This document shows positions 26,249 to 36,613 of a stretch of 64,000 nucleotides of DNA, one piece after another. The stretch covers positions 1,474,662-1,538,661 of the forward strand of contig NC_000961.1 of the NCBI RefSeq assembly GCF_000011105.1. Direction: 5' to 3'. The notes under the pieces are model-generated. The model ran no database searches, had not been told where the DNA came from, and worked only from the letters and a program-made list of their open reading frames with translations. The position numbers and the translations under genes are program-made. How positions within the stretch are numbered: the first letter of the stretch is position 1; every line of letters starts with the position of its first letter. The stretch comes from Pyrococcus horikoshii OT3 (GTDB lineage: Archaea > Methanobacteriota_B > Thermococci > Thermococcales > Thermococcaceae).

Positions 26249-27328
26249 ATGAAAAAATTCCTTGCATTTACGATGGCTCTCCTTCTCTTAGGAGTTGCCA
26301 TTGTAGGATGTATCGGAGGAGAAAGCCCAACATCCTCTAAGAATTCTCCGACAACTACACAAACCCCCTTAGAGACGCAAACTCAAGAGCAAACATCCCC
26401 CACAGAAACTGCAACGGAAACTCCAGCCCCAACTTCTCCAGAAACTCAAACCTCTATTGAAGAGGCTTATTGGAAACCCTGGGAGTACAGCACAGTAAGG
26501 AAGAATGGAGCAGAGTACAAGATAATAGGGTACAGACTCAGCTATAAAGTAAGACCTTCATCGGATTCTGAGACTTACGAATATACGATAGAAAAGAATG
26601 TGAAAAGAACTAAGATTCAAGTATTTGGGATAGGACTAAGCGGAGAAAAAGTAGATTTAGGGAAGAAAAACGTCTATGAATACGAGACTACAGTTACTCC
26701 CATTAATTCAGTTAACATGGAGGATAAGTTAATATTTAGGTTCTGGTTGACAAATGAATCCCAAGATATGTTCATCTACCCCTGGGATATTGGATGGTCA
26801 GGAATTTTCTCTCCAATGGGTGGAGAGGAAAGGTTCGTTGGAGTTGAATTTGAGTACAGGGGTAAGAAATTTACAGTAATCAACCCAACTCCATATAAAA
26901 AAGGATTATTTCCATACATTAACGGGAATAGCGAATGGATGAAAGAGTTAAACGATGACTTGAATAACCTTTACATGGGCTGGGCCGCCATGGTTAACTT
27001 AGCTTTATGGAGTGCATGGAGTGATAAAAACGTTCTAGTGCCCCAACAGGGAACATGGAGCGACGGTACACACAGCTGGGAATGGGAAACTAGACCAGAT
27101 GGAGAGATTACCTTTTCGGGAGTGACATTCAGAGTTATAAACGCTGAATGGAAGTATTCTGGAGAACCAGAGGGTATAAAGCTCAGTGGAAACGGGAAAT
27201 TTGCACCTGAAATATTTATTCCCCTAAGCGTTGAAGGGTGGTTTTCGTCTAAGGATCCAAAAACTGGAGAGAACATCGAGATATATGGAGCTTATGAACT
27301 TCAAGATATAAAACTAGAGGAAATTTGA
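26249..27328 (+). CDS. Secreted lipoprotein of unknown function
   Basis: A 359-residue protein starting at the ATG at 26249 (GGAGG 9 bases upstream; the earlier GTG-type start has no site). It has a signal peptide ending in a lipobox (AIVGC), then a Thr/Pro/Gln/Glu-rich linker of about 45 residues, then a beta-rich domain with many aromatic residues (WDIGWSG, TWSDGTHSWEWE). Such linkers tether Thermococcales lipoproteins to the membrane and are likely O-glycosylated. A TATA box (TTTATATA, 26191-26198) precedes it. I recognise no family for the folded part. Confidence 0.8.
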   Translation: MKKFLAFTMALLLLGVAIVGCIGGESPTSSKNSPTTTQTPLETQTQEQTSPTETATETPAPTSPETQTSIEEAYWKPWEYSTVRKNGAEYKIIGYRLSYKVRPSSDSETYEYTIEKNVKRTKIQVFGIGLSGEKVDLGKKNVYEYETTVTPINSVNMEDKLIFRFWLTNESQDMFIYPWDIGWSGIFSPMGGEERFVGVEFEYRGKKFTVINPTPYKKGLFPYINGNSEWMKELNDDLNNLYMGWAAMVNLALWSAWSDKNVLVPQQGTWSDGTHSWEWETRPDGEITFSGVTFRVINAEWKYSGEPEGIKLSGNGKFAPEIFIPLSVEGWFSSKDPKTGENIEIYGAYELQDIKLEEI

Positions 27329-27374
27329 GAACATTTTTATTTTTCGCTTTTATTTTAACTTTTAGGGAATTAAA

Positions 27375-27791
27375 ATGAGGAAAGTTTGGCTTGTAATACC
27401 AGACACAAACTTCCTGTTCATTCCCGGACAGTTCGGCGTTGACATAATATCTGAACTATCCAGGATACTTGATGTTAAGTACCAAATAGCAATCCCTAAC
27501 GTGGTAATTGATGAGATAAATACAATAATAAGAGAAGGAAAGGTAAAGGGAAGGGACTTATTGGCAGCAAGGATAGCATTGAAGATAGCGGAGAGATTTC
27601 CAAAGATTTACATAGGAGAATTCTTGTCAAAGTCTACGGATGAGCTTCTCTATGAATATGCAATAACACATGATAACGTGATAATATGTACTAATGATAG
27701 AACGCTAAGGAAAAGGCTCAGAGAAGCTGGAGTCCCTGTTATATTCCTTAGGCAAAAAAAGAAACTTGAAATCGAAGGAATGCTAGATTGA
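27375..27791 (+). CDS. Fcf1/Utp24-like PIN-domain ribonuclease (UPF0129)
   Basis: A 138-residue PIN domain with the acidic residues expected in the active site: DTNFLF (D10), the VIDEINTI glutamate, and ICTNDRTLRKRL near the end. The compact form without a toxin-antitoxin partner and the position next to the aIF2-gamma gene fit the archaeal COG1412 group, related to the eukaryotic rRNA-processing nuclease Fcf1. Its RNA substrate is not known. It is convergent with the BMP transporter operon, one base apart. Confidence 0.8.
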   Translation: MRKVWLVIPDTNFLFIPGQFGVDIISELSRILDVKYQIAIPNVVIDEINTIIREGKVKGRDLLAARIALKIAERFPKIYIGEFLSKSTDELLYEYAITHDNVIICTNDRTLRKRLREAGVPVIFLRQKKKLEIEGMLD

Positions 27792-27792
27792 A

Positions 27793-28701
27793 CTATTCCT
27801 TTATATAAGGTTTTCCAAGTGCCCTTGGCATTCTAACTTTCTTCATGATTAAGGCAACAATAATTAATGTTGCCAAATATGGAATCGTTCTAAATAGGTT
27901 TGATTCCGCAGTAATAACCCTTCCACTCATCTGCTGTATCTTTATTGGCAAATATATCGCTAATGCATCAAAGAAACCAAATATAAAACCGCCGATTATG
28001 GCCATTAACGGATTCCAGTTACTAAAAGCAACGTTTGCCAGAGCTATAAATCCCCTTCCGGCTGATATAAACTTAGTAAACTGACCTATCCATCCAACTA
28101 CCAAGTAAGCTCCTCCAAGTCCCGTTAATGAAGCACCAAGTACGGTAGCGTAAAACCTCACCCTATAAACGTTAACTCCCATAGCTTCAGCGGCCCTGGG
28201 ATCCTCCCCACAGGCCCTAAGCTTTAATCCACTAGGGGTTCTCTCGAGCCACCACCATACGACAATACCTATTATTATCGCAATTGGGGTTAGAGGAGAG
28301 ACGAAAAAGGATCCCTTACCGATCATTGGTATCTTATCAACGGAGGGTGAAGAACCGTGACTATGCCAGATGCTAACTAAGGAGAGTATGCTTATTCCAT
28401 ATGCTAGGGAATTAAAGCCGACTCCTGCTATTATCTGATCTCCCTTTAAGTAGACGCTTATAATTCCATGTAGCACTCCTGAAAGGGCCCCAACGAGCAA
28501 TCCAATAATCAGTCCAAGGTATGGATTTCCCGTGTGAAACGTTACAACTGTTGAGGTAAATGCTGACAAAATGAATATTCCCTCAAGTCCTATGTTCACT
28601 ACGCCAGATTTCTCCGTTATTATCTCACCAACAGCAGCAAGTGTCAAGGGAACCATTGAAACTAGCGTGTTGGAAAGTATATTTAAGAGGTCTGCTATCA
28701 T
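27793..28701 (-). CDS. ABC nucleoside importer, second permease
   Basis: A 302-residue polytopic permease with eight or more helices; the N-terminal VGEIITEKSGVVNIGLEGIF stretch is typical of the YufQ/RnsD side of the BMP-type nucleoside ABC transporter family. It overlaps the first permease gene by 4 bases and is the last gene of the reverse-strand operon from 32463. Together with the other permease it forms the membrane channel driven by the ATPase at 29704. Confidence 0.9.
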   Translation of the reverse strand: MIADLLNILSNTLVSMVPLTLAAVGEIITEKSGVVNIGLEGIFILSAFTSTVVTFHTGNPYLGLIIGLLVGALSGVLHGIISVYLKGDQIIAGVGFNSLAYGISILSLVSIWHSHGSSPSVDKIPMIGKGSFFVSPLTPIAIIIGIVVWWWLERTPSGLKLRACGEDPRAAEAMGVNVYRVRFYATVLGASLTGLGGAYLVVGWIGQFTKFISAGRGFIALANVAFSNWNPLMAIIGGFIFGFFDALAIYLPIKIQQMSGRVITAESNLFRTIPYLATLIIVALIMKKVRMPRALGKPYIKE

Positions 28702-29711
28702 TTCCTTCCCTCCGTGAACTTCTTAATGAGCATTTTATACGCATAAGGAATAGCCAGGGCTAGCACTATAACTCCTATCAGCGTATCGGCCAGCTCAGGT
28801 GGAGCTCTCGTTTTAAGTTCAACCCACTGACCCCCAATTAATAAACCCGACAAGAATATAGAAGAAAATATAATCCCGATAGGATTGTTTCTTCCTAGTA
28901 ATCCTATTCCAATCCCCGTAAATCCCAGGCCATATATCGCAGTCAAAGTGTCGTCAATACTATAGGTTATACCCAGGATTAAAAGTACTCCTCCCAAGCC
29001 AGCAGCAACGCCGCCAAGGAACATGGAGATGACGATGGCCTTAGAAGGATCAAAACCTGCATATTTAGCTGAAGCGGGCGATAGTCCGGAAACTCTAAGC
29101 TTATACCCAACATCGGTGAAGTATAATAGGTAATAATAGAATATCGCAAAGAGAACCGCAAGTAGGAATATTAAACTTACCCCACCAATGCTTCCAATTC
29201 TAGCCTCAGGAGGAACGGGTATTGATTCATGGGAGACCTCAGGATTGTAAAACTTTGCCGCTATCAGGTAGGCGATTAAGTAATAAAAGATCCAGTTCAC
29301 CATGATTGCAGTTATCACTTCGTTTATTCCCCTATAAACTCTAAGGGCCCCAACAAATAATCCCAGTAAACCTCCACTTAAAGCTCCAACGATGAGGGCT
29401 AGTATTGAGTTTCCAGTATAATAAGCCGTCAATAGGCCGAGGAAAGCCCCAATGTAAAGCTGGCTTTCTCCCCCTATGTTGAACACTCCCGCTATTGCCG
29501 GAATTGAAAATGCTAATCCAGTCATAATTAGGGGAGTGCTCTTATTTAGGAGGTAATTTAGATTGCTATACCCATACTTGAACAATATATAGTATACCTC
29601 TCCTGGGTGATAGCCCAGGATAAGCAAAGCTACAGCTCCAACCGTAAACGCCATGAAAACTGAGAGAAGGACTTCTGTGACTTTTGATATCTTCTCCTCC
29701 CCTTTAAGCAT
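28698..29711 (-). CDS. ABC nucleoside importer, first permease
   Basis: A 337-residue polytopic permease of the BMP-type nucleoside importer family (YufP/RnsC-like). Signature features are the ten-helix pattern, AIAGVFNIGGESQLYIGAFLG near residue 75, and GINEVITAIMVNWIFYYL. It pairs with the smaller permease (4-base overlap) and is itself coupled to the ATPase gene by an 8-base overlap. Confidence 0.9.
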   Translation of the reverse strand: MLKGEEKISKVTEVLLSVFMAFTVGAVALLILGYHPGEVYYILFKYGYSNLNYLLNKSTPLIMTGLAFSIPAIAGVFNIGGESQLYIGAFLGLLTAYYTGNSILALIVGALSGGLLGLFVGALRVYRGINEVITAIMVNWIFYYLIAYLIAAKFYNPEVSHESIPVPPEARIGSIGGVSLIFLLAVLFAIFYYYLLYFTDVGYKLRVSGLSPASAKYAGFDPSKAIVISMFLGGVAAGLGGVLLILGITYSIDDTLTAIYGLGFTGIGIGLLGRNNPIGIIFSSIFLSGLLIGGQWVELKTRAPPELADTLIGVIVLALAIPYAYKMLIKKFTEGRK

Positions 29712-31200
29712 TTACACCACCCATTAAAAGCCCTAGCTTTTCCAAGGTAAACTCCTCAACTTTCCCAATGGCCATTATCTTACCTTCATACATCACGGCT
29801 ATCCTATCGCTCAGCTGGAGTATTTCATCAAGATCAGTGGATATCAAGAGTATTCCCTTCCCCTGATCCCTAAGGCTCACTAAAGTTTTTCTTATAAACT
29901 CCGTCGCTCCAATATCAAGCCCTTGGGTAGGTTCAGACACTATAACAACTTTAGGTTCTCTAATGATCTCTCTACCTACCATAACCTTCTGCTGATTTCC
30001 TCCACTAAGATGCTTTATGGGAGTTGAGAGGGAAGAGACCAAAACGTCAAACCTCTCAACTATTTCCTTTCCAATTTTATTTGCTTTTTCCCAGGAAATC
30101 CTTCTTCCACGCATGACACTTGGAAGGTTCGTAAGTATAACATTCTCAACGACGCTCATATCTAAAACAAGGCCTACCTTTCTGGAATCAGGAACGTAAG
30201 CTAATCCCGCCTTATATCTTTTATCCGCCGATAATTCAGTAACATCTCGACCCAAGAGTTCTATCCTACCTTTCTCAATCCTTCTAATCCCGGCCAATGC
30301 TTCAGCTAGTTCCTTCTGACCATTCCCTTGGACTCCAGCTATTCCAAGTATTTCTCCTTCTTTAAGCTCAAAAGATACACCTTTAACGGCATCTAAACCC
30401 CTATCATCTTTAACCCAGAGATCTTCAACCCTAAGAACGGTATTTCCAGGCGATGCCGGACTTTTCTTTATCTCCATAACGATTTCCCTTTGAACCATCA
30501 TCTTAGCAAGATCCCTTTCGGAAACTTCCTTAGTTTTTGCAACTCCAACGACCTCTCCCCTTCTTAGGACGGTTACCCTATCGGTAATTTCCTTAACCTC
30601 CTTAAGCTTATGGGTGATAAATATCACAGTTATTCCGTTTTCTTTGAGCTTTCTAAGCGTTTTAAAGAGCTCTTCAACTTCCAAAGGAGTTAATACAGAG
30701 GTAGGCTCATCCAAAATTAAGATCTTTGCGTTTGCCATTAGGGCCTTTATTATCTCAACCCTCTGTTGAATACCAATGGGAAGATCCTCCACAACGTCAT
30801 CTAAAGGGACTGAGAAACCTATATCCTTCATTTTTTCTTTGGCCAGCTTTCTAACTTCATTGATCGTTATATTTGGATTTATGGTAAGCATAGAAAGGTA
30901 TAAATTCTCTAAGACTGTAAACGTGGGGATTAGCGTGAAGTGCTGATAAACCATTGCTATTCCCTTCCTTATTGCATCCCAAGGTCCGTTAAATTCTACT
31001 TTATCCCCAAAAACCTTTACTTCTCCCTTTGTAGGTTTTATTTCCCCATAAAGGATCCTCATTAATGTTGACTTTCCGGCCCCATTTTCTCCTAGCAAAC
31101 CATGAATTTCGCCCTCTTCAACAGTAAAGTCCACTCCCTTCAGTGCTACTACTCCATCAGGATAAACCTTGTATATTCTCCTCATTTCAACGGCCAACAT
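29704..31200 (-). CDS. ABC nucleoside importer, twin-cassette ATPase
   Basis: A 498-residue protein with two ABC cassettes in one chain. The first has LLGENGAGKST and the degenerate signature LPIGIQQRVEI with ILDEPTSVL. The second has a shortened P-loop region (GVQGNGQKE) and LSGGNQQKVMVGREI with VSEPTQGLD. This arrangement, as in RbsA and YufO/RnsB, is characteristic of sugar and nucleoside importers. It energises the two permeases encoded downstream and receives substrate from the BMP lipoprotein encoded upstream. Confidence 0.94.
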   Translation of the reverse strand: MLAVEMRRIYKVYPDGVVALKGVDFTVEEGEIHGLLGENGAGKSTLMRILYGEIKPTKGEVKVFGDKVEFNGPWDAIRKGIAMVYQHFTLIPTFTVLENLYLSMLTINPNITINEVRKLAKEKMKDIGFSVPLDDVVEDLPIGIQQRVEIIKALMANAKILILDEPTSVLTPLEVEELFKTLRKLKENGITVIFITHKLKEVKEITDRVTVLRRGEVVGVAKTKEVSERDLAKMMVQREIVMEIKKSPASPGNTVLRVEDLWVKDDRGLDAVKGVSFELKEGEILGIAGVQGNGQKELAEALAGIRRIEKGRIELLGRDVTELSADKRYKAGLAYVPDSRKVGLVLDMSVVENVILTNLPSVMRGRRISWEKANKIGKEIVERFDVLVSSLSTPIKHLSGGNQQKVMVGREIIREPKVVIVSEPTQGLDIGATEFIRKTLVSLRDQGKGILLISTDLDEILQLSDRIAVMYEGKIMAIGKVEEFTLEKLGLLMGGVNA

Positions 31201-31245
31201 TTAAAACACACCTTAAAGGTAGAAAAGGAAAAAGGAATAAAAACT

Positions 31246-32463
31246 TCACTCTACGGATCCCTTCTTAAGGGCTGCATTTAAGTTTCCTTTTTCAAGCTCA
31301 TTAATTATTTGTTCATATTCATCATGGGATTTGGGCGTTTTGAAGACTATCTCTCCATTCTTTATCTTCTCTGCTAACTCGTTGACTATTTCCCAAACGT
31401 ATGGTTTTATGTACTTCTCCCTTTGCTGCTTTACTATCTCAACAACCTCATCAGGTGTCATGTCCTTAAGCTTACCAGCCTCCTTTGCAAACTCAGCAAA
31501 CTGCTTCACACCATCCAGATCCCAGTACCCTACTCCATTCTCTTTAAGACCCAGGGTTATTATTCCTCCCTTCCAAGTTCCATCCACCACCATCTTTATC
31601 GCATCATATACAGCTACATCAACCCTCTTTGCACCGCTTATTGGTATGTACTTGGGAGCATACCACTCCTGACTGGCATCTTGACCCATAGCAAGGGCTT
31701 TTCCTCTTCCCTGTTCATTCCAATCCTTCACGGCATCAAACATTCCAACGTGAGTCAAACCCGCCAAGCCATAAAGAACCTTGGCCCCCTGCTGAAGGAG
31801 TTGCATCGCCGTATTATACCCAACCTGAGTATCTCCGAAAGTTCCTGTATATTGCCATAGAAGCTTTACATGTTTCCCTGTTTTCTTTTCAAAGTACTTA
31901 GCCCCAAAGAGGTAACCAATGTGGAACTTCCAGAGAGGAGGTATATCCATTCCAGCGACAGCACCTATAGTATCACCACCAAGCTCGTAAGCCATTCCTG
32001 AAGCTATAACTCCCATTAGGGCTGCGACTTCCTGTTCTCTAAATAAGATATCAACTTCATTAGGCCTAACTTTTCCAGTCGTTGAATCTATTAATGCGAA
32101 CTTTTGATCTGGATACTTATCGGCAACCTCGTTAAGGGGAGTAGTCCAAAGGAAACCTACTAAAACCAGAAGGTCATACTCCTTGCTTTTCGCTAACTGC
32201 TCAAGCAAAGGAACCATGTCTTCCTTTGACTTTGGCGTCATGTACTCTATTTTGACTCCCAACTCTTTTTTAGCCCTCTCTGCACCAAGATATGCCATAT
32301 CGTTAAAGCTTAGATCTCCTCTTCCACCAACGTCAAATAGAATTGCAACCTTGATGCTCTTTCCCTGGGTCTGTGTCTGAGTCTGCGTTCCTCCCCCTAT
32401 GCAACCTGCAACTAAGGATGCTAACACTAATCCAATTATTGAAAGTGCAAGCTTAGCCTTCAT
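31246..32463 (-). CDS. BMP-family substrate-binding lipoprotein
   Basis: A 405-residue lipoprotein: signal peptide with lipobox VAGC at about residues 18-21, a short TQ-repeat linker, then a basic-membrane-protein (PnrA-like) binding domain with VAILFDVGGRGDLSFNDMA. Family members bind purine nucleosides. It is the first gene of the importer operon, 45 bases upstream of the ATPase, with a TTTTTAAAT promoter just before it. Nucleoside specificity is by family, not shown here. Confidence 0.93.
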   Translation of the reverse strand: MKAKLALSIIGLVLASLVAGCIGGGTQTQTQTQGKSIKVAILFDVGGRGDLSFNDMAYLGAERAKKELGVKIEYMTPKSKEDMVPLLEQLAKSKEYDLLVLVGFLWTTPLNEVADKYPDQKFALIDSTTGKVRPNEVDILFREQEVAALMGVIASGMAYELGGDTIGAVAGMDIPPLWKFHIGYLFGAKYFEKKTGKHVKLLWQYTGTFGDTQVGYNTAMQLLQQGAKVLYGLAGLTHVGMFDAVKDWNEQGRGKALAMGQDASQEWYAPKYIPISGAKRVDVAVYDAIKMVVDGTWKGGIITLGLKENGVGYWDLDGVKQFAEFAKEAGKLKDMTPDEVVEIVKQQREKYIKPYVWEIVNELAEKIKNGEIVFKTPKSHDEYEQIINELEKGNLNAALKKGSVE

Positions 32464-32514
32464 TAGTATCCACCTAATTTAAAAAGAATCGTGGGATATT
32501 TAACGATTACCTCC

Positions 32515-32802
32515 TCAAATTTCATCCCCCTCCAGGAGCATGAGAATGACCTTTCCCTCTTCAGTTAACTTTACAGGCTTTGGCCTATCTCTGGTACCAT
32601 AATCTATGAGTCCTAACTCTTTAAGTATTCTAGCGTTGAGTTTTAGTGTTGAAATCGGTTTGCTTGTCCTCCTACTGAGATCCTCAAGAAAAACGTTTAA
32701 AGATCTGTAATTTCCGTTTATATTCCTCAATATAAGTCTTTGATTCTCGTTAAGTGCCCTAAAAAGAAGTTTCTTGAGAACCTTTAAGGAAGGTACTTCC
32801 AT
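32515..32802 (-). CDS. Small winged-helix regulator at the end of the lysine operon
   Basis: A 95-residue winged-helix protein: helices with NENQRLILRNINGNYRSLNVF and LSRRTSKPISTLKLNARILKELGLI (recognition helix), then a wing YGTRDRPKPVKLTEEG. It begins 14 bases after the lysK stop, so it is probably the eleventh gene of the lysine transcript. It could regulate that operon or the BMP importer operon on the other side. I do not recognise a named orthologue. Confidence 0.75.
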   Translation of the reverse strand: MEVPSLKVLKKLLFRALNENQRLILRNINGNYRSLNVFLEDLSRRTSKPISTLKLNARILKELGLIDYGTRDRPKPVKLTEEGKVILMLLEGDEI

Positions 32803-32816
32803 TGGCAGGACATCAC

Positions 32817-33794
32817 CTATCCCCCCTTAAGTTTCCTCAGAACAGCTTTAAGAATCTCTATACTTTTAAGATATTCCCTCAAGTTTATCCTTTCATAAGG
32901 TGTGTGATCAAGTTTAGAGTCGCCTGGCCCATAAGCCACAGCATCTACACCAAATTTCGGGCCAAGAATATTCGTATCGGCAGTGCCGCTCTTCTTTTTT
33001 AGTTTGGGCTTTAATCCGGCCTCTCTTATGCTTTTAACAAAGGCCCTAACTAATGGAGACCTCCTATCTACTTCATAGGCAGGAACGAAGTCTATAATAT
33101 CCCATTCAAGAGGTGGAACGTAGCCTGGTGGCGTCCTCAAATTTATTATCATCTCTCCATAAAACTCGAATTCCCTGTCATAAGCTAGGAACCTAACTAT
33201 TCTACCGTTGAGGCCATTAAAACCATCACTAAAATCTTTTGATATCTCAAGCCACTTCTCAATTAGCCTTTCAGCTGCCCCTACTCCAAGGCTACTGTGA
33301 ACTTTTTCAACCCTTTCAACGAATCTAACGGTGAGGCTTCCTTTGTAGCCTATTGTTACGCCATTCGTTCCACTAGGCTCTCCCACAATTATGTAATCAG
33401 GCCTTGGAATTTTTAAATTCCTCGCCCCCTTTGAAAATCCTTCTTCATCGACAAGACCTGCAAATATTACGTTCGCATTTCCTTCAATCGTTGAAAAGAA
33501 TAAAGTCGCTAAAGGTCCCTTAGCATCAACACTTCCCCTCCCCCATAGTACTTCCCCTTCGATTCTTACCGGTATATATCCTGGAACCGTATCTATATGG
33601 CCAGCTAAAAGTACAAGAGGTCCTTCTCCACTCTTTCTTGCTATCACATTACCGACATTATCGACGTATGCTTCAATTCCATATTCTTCAAATTTTTCCT
33701 TAATGAACTTTGCCGCTTCTTCTTCACGTCCAGTTGGACTATATATTTCAACGAGCTCCTTTAGAAACTTAATTTTCTCCTCCTCTGAGATCAT
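32817..33794 (-). CDS. lysK: LysW-lysine (and LysW-ornithine) carboxypeptidase
   Basis: A 325-residue M20-family zinc peptidase. [11 protein letters not shown] holds the first metal ligand and aspartate, [11 protein letters not shown] the bridging aspartate, and LVDEEGF the catalytic glutamate pair. It releases lysine from the C-terminal glutamate of LysW, the last step of the pathway. It overlaps lysJ by 26 bases. In Thermococcus the orthologous set also makes ornithine, so dual use is likely. Confidence 0.92.
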   Translation of the reverse strand: MISEEEKIKFLKELVEIYSPTGREEEAAKFIKEKFEEYGIEAYVDNVGNVIARKSGEGPLVLLAGHIDTVPGYIPVRIEGEVLWGRGSVDAKGPLATLFFSTIEGNANVIFAGLVDEEGFSKGARNLKIPRPDYIIVGEPSGTNGVTIGYKGSLTVRFVERVEKVHSSLGVGAAERLIEKWLEISKDFSDGFNGLNGRIVRFLAYDREFEFYGEMIINLRTPPGYVPPLEWDIIDFVPAYEVDRRSPLVRAFVKSIREAGLKPKLKKKSGTADTNILGPKFGVDAVAYGPGDSKLDHTPYERINLREYLKSIEILKAVLRKLKGG

Positions 33795-34878
33795 TTATCA
33801 CACCCTCTATTGCCAATTTTACATCTTGCATCGTCTCTTTTGAAATTATTAAAGGTGGAAGAAGTCTCATAACTCTTTGTCCAGCAGTATGAACTAAATA
33901 CCCTCTATTTTGGAGCTCTTCAACGTATTTTCCTATGGTGGTTTTAAACACAATACCTATCATAAGGCCTTTTCCTCTCGTTGTAACTACTTCATCAGCA
34001 TCAATTTGAATGAACTTGTTCTTTGCCTTCTCTATTAGTCTTTCCTTTCTAAGGATCCTAAGTGTTATAGCAACGGCCTTACAAGCTAGAGGATTTCCTC
34101 CAAATGTAGATCCATGCTTTCCTCTTTCAACGTCGAAGTTAGTCAGCGTTAAGCCTACCGGAATTCCATTTCCTATTCCTTTTCCCATAGTCACTATGTC
34201 AGGCTCGATTTTATAGTGTTCTACTGCTAAAAACTTTCCAGTTCTTAAACCCGTCTGAACTTCATCAACTATCAGCAATGCACCGACATCCTCAGTTAAG
34301 TCCCTAAGTGCTTTCATGAATTCCTTTTTTGCCGGTATAACTCCACTTTCTCCCTGGATTGGCTCAACAATAACTGCAGCAGTCTCCTTAGATATTGCTT
34401 CCTTTGCTGCTTCAACGTCGTTAAAGGGAATATGCTTGAATCCAGGAACCAAAGGCTCAAAATCTTTTTTATACTTTGGTTTCCAGGTTGCACTTAAAGC
34501 TCCCATGGTTCTTCCATGAAAGGCATTTACCATTGCTATTATTTCTTTCCTACCTGTATAGAGTCTCGCAAACTTCAGTGCAGCTTCAACAGCTTCGGTG
34601 CCAGAATTCCCCATGTAGAGGTATTCGAAGTTTACAAACTTTGAGAGTTCTTCAAGCATTTCTTCCTTCTCTTCGTGATTAAACATTGGACCTGCAATGA
34701 CGAGCTTGTTCAACTGCTCCCTAATTCCTTCTACCCACTCAGGATGATTATGTCCAAGTATTGCGACTCCTATTCCAGCAATAAGATCGACGTACCTTCG
34801 CCCCTGATCATCCCATACGTATATCCCTTCTCCCTTTATGATCTTAAGTCTCTTCCTATAGAGGCTCATCTCCCTCAA
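33769..34878 (-). CDS. lysJ: LysW-aminoadipate semialdehyde / LysW-glutamate semialdehyde aminotransferase
   Basis: A 369-residue class III PLP aminotransferase of the ArgD type. [25 protein letters not shown] and [12 protein letters not shown] (with the PLP-binding lysine) are clear. It transfers an amino group from glutamate to the LysW-bound semialdehyde. Overlaps of 4 bases with lysZ and 26 with lysK show co-translation within the operon. Confidence 0.92.
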   Translation of the reverse strand: MREMSLYRKRLKIIKGEGIYVWDDQGRRYVDLIAGIGVAILGHNHPEWVEGIREQLNKLVIAGPMFNHEEKEEMLEELSKFVNFEYLYMGNSGTEAVEAALKFARLYTGRKEIIAMVNAFHGRTMGALSATWKPKYKKDFEPLVPGFKHIPFNDVEAAKEAISKETAAVIVEPIQGESGVIPAKKEFMKALRDLTEDVGALLIVDEVQTGLRTGKFLAVEHYKIEPDIVTMGKGIGNGIPVGLTLTNFDVERGKHGSTFGGNPLACKAVAITLRILRKERLIEKAKNKFIQIDADEVVTTRGKGLMIGIVFKTTIGKYVEELQNRGYLVHTAGQRVMRLLPPLIISKETMQDVKLAIEGVINDLRGGEN

Positions 34879-35609
34879 GATATCACCGTCCTTCCATTTA
34901 ATCCCTCTATGATCACTCTTTCAACCCCACTTTCAATCGCTTTTTTTGCCATGAGCAATTTTTTCCTCATTCCACCACTTGAATAGGGGAAATACTCTTC
35001 TATTCTATTCCTGGGAATCTTATCAATTACTTCACCATTAATCAAAAATGCGGTATCAGAGAGAAAGTATAGCTCTCTACTTTTGAGTGCTAACGCAACG
35101 TGATAAGCTACCTTATCTCCATCAACATTAAGAGGAACGTTTTCAACTGGATCGTACGCTATTGGAGCTATTACAGGAACTCCCACCTTCATATAGTTCC
35201 TTATCATCTCGACGTTAACCTCCTTTATTATCCCCGAGTAATCATCCCTTATCGCCATGATCTTTCCATTTATCACTGCCTTAATGAGCTTCTTTCTTCT
35301 TCCAATTATAACTTCCTTGACCCCGCTAACTCCTATCGCTTCTATACCCTGCCTTCGCAGGAAGGAGACAAGCTCTCTGTTTGCCTTCATAACTGCAGCT
35401 ATATAAACGTCTAAAACTTTCCTAGTTGTTCTTCTAAATGTTACACCAGAGGGACTCGTTAGCTTTTCCACATTTAATCCAAGCTTTTTTGCAAGTTCAT
35501 CCACATATCTAGAACCACCGTGAACAACGACAGCATCTCTGAATATTTCAGGTTTAAACACTTTTTCAAGGTTCTCCAAAACTGAACCTCCGACTTTAAT
35601 AACTCTCAT
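34875..35609 (-). CDS. lysZ: LysW-aminoadipate / LysW-glutamate kinase
   Basis: A 244-residue amino-acid kinase of the ArgB type: [11 protein letters not shown] at the start, [11 protein letters not shown] for the phosphate-binding loop, and [14 protein letters not shown] near the ATP site. It phosphorylates the side-chain carboxylate of the LysW-attached aminoadipate. I use the ATG at 35609 with GGTG 7 bases upstream rather than the GTG at 35624. Its stop overlaps the lysJ start. Confidence 0.92.
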   Translation of the reverse strand: MRVIKVGGSVLENLEKVFKPEIFRDAVVVHGGSRYVDELAKKLGLNVEKLTSPSGVTFRRTTRKVLDVYIAAVMKANRELVSFLRRQGIEAIGVSGVKEVIIGRRKKLIKAVINGKIMAIRDDYSGIIKEVNVEMIRNYMKVGVPVIAPIAYDPVENVPLNVDGDKVAYHVALALKSRELYFLSDTAFLINGEVIDKIPRNRIEEYFPYSSGGMRKKLLMAKKAIESGVERVIIEGLNGRTVIS

Positions 35610-35620
35610 GGAAACCCACC

Positions 35621-36613
35621 TCACACCGGATAAAGGGGATAATATCCAAGGCCAAGGGTTTCATCAAGGCCAAACATTATGTTCATATTCTGAACCGCCT
35701 GACCTGCACCACCCTTTATCAAGTTATCAAGTGCTGAGAACACTATCACCCTGGAATTCTCCTCATCATAAGCCAATCCAAGATCAACGAAATTACTCCC
35801 CAAAACGTATTTTGGATCTGGATATCTCTGAAGGCCACCTTTGTCCACTACAAGCCTTATAAAAGGTTCATCCTTGTAAATTAGCATTCTCTTTAGAAGA
35901 TCCTTTTCGTTTCCCTCAAACGTAAAGTATATAGTGGCGAGAAGCCCTCTCACAATGTCTACAGAATGAACCGTAAACATTGCCCTAACTCCAGTTTCCT
36001 GTAAAACTTCGGCCTCATGTCTATGATGATAAGGTTTATAGACCCTTACAACGTTGCTCCTCTCAGGATGTATGCTTGGTAAGTTCTCTCTCCTTCCTCC
36101 AGCAGAAGAGCTAACCTTTAAATCAACTAATACTTCTTTTGTCAGGTCTTTGAACGGATAAAGGGCTAGGATTACCGCAGTTGCATTGCACCCAGGATTG
36201 GCAACGAGTTCGGCCTTCTTTATTTCCTTCCTGTGGATTTCAGGAAGACCATAGACAAAATCTTCTATGAGTTCCGGTCTTTCATGCTTTCCATAGTACT
36301 TCTCGTATAGCTCCTTTCTAACCCTGAAATCTGCACTCAAATCAATTATCTTTGCACTTCCCAGGAACTCGTTAATGAGTTTCATTGAAACCCCATGAGG
36401 AACGGCGAGAAATATCACATCAGCATCAAAATTATAGTCTGAGGTAAATCTAAGGTTAAGACCTCTCAGGTTCGGATGAACTTTATGAACTTTCTTTCCA
36501 GCATATTCTCTAGATGTTACAGCCACAATTTCAACTTCAGGATGCATGGCAAGTAACCTTATCAGCTCACCTCCAATGTATCCACTTCCTCCAACAATAG
36601 CTACCTTAATCAT
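35621..36613 (-). CDS. lysY: LysW-aminoadipate phosphate / LysW-glutamate phosphate reductase
   Basis: A 330-residue ArgC-like NADPH-dependent reductase. The N-terminal VAIVGGSGYIGGELIRLL is the dinucleotide fold, and VANPGCNATAV carries the catalytic cysteine that forms the thioester with the acyl phosphate. The product is the LysW-bound semialdehyde used by LysJ. It overlaps lysX by 4 bases and runs up to lysZ. Confidence 0.93.
   Translation of the reverse strand: MIKVAIVGGSGYIGGELIRLLAMHPEVEIVAVTSREYAGKKVHKVHPNLRGLNLRFTSDYNFDADVIFLAVPHGVSMKLINEFLGSAKIIDLSADFRVRKELYEKYYGKHERPELIEDFVYGLPEIHRKEIKKAELVANPGCNATAVILALYPFKDLTKEVLVDLKVSSSAGGRRENLPSIHPERSNVVRVYKPYHHRHEAEVLQETGVRAMFTVHSVDIVRGLLATIYFTFEGNEKDLLKRMLIYKDEPFIRLVVDKGGLQRYPDPKYVLGSNFVDLGLAYDEENSRVIVFSALDNLIKGGAGQAVQNMNIMFGLDETLGLGYYPLYPV

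Noticed and set aside
32515-32802. Assignment of the small winged-helix protein as Sulfolobus LysM
   Set aside because: LysM is an Lrp-family protein with a RAM domain; this protein is a bare winged helix.
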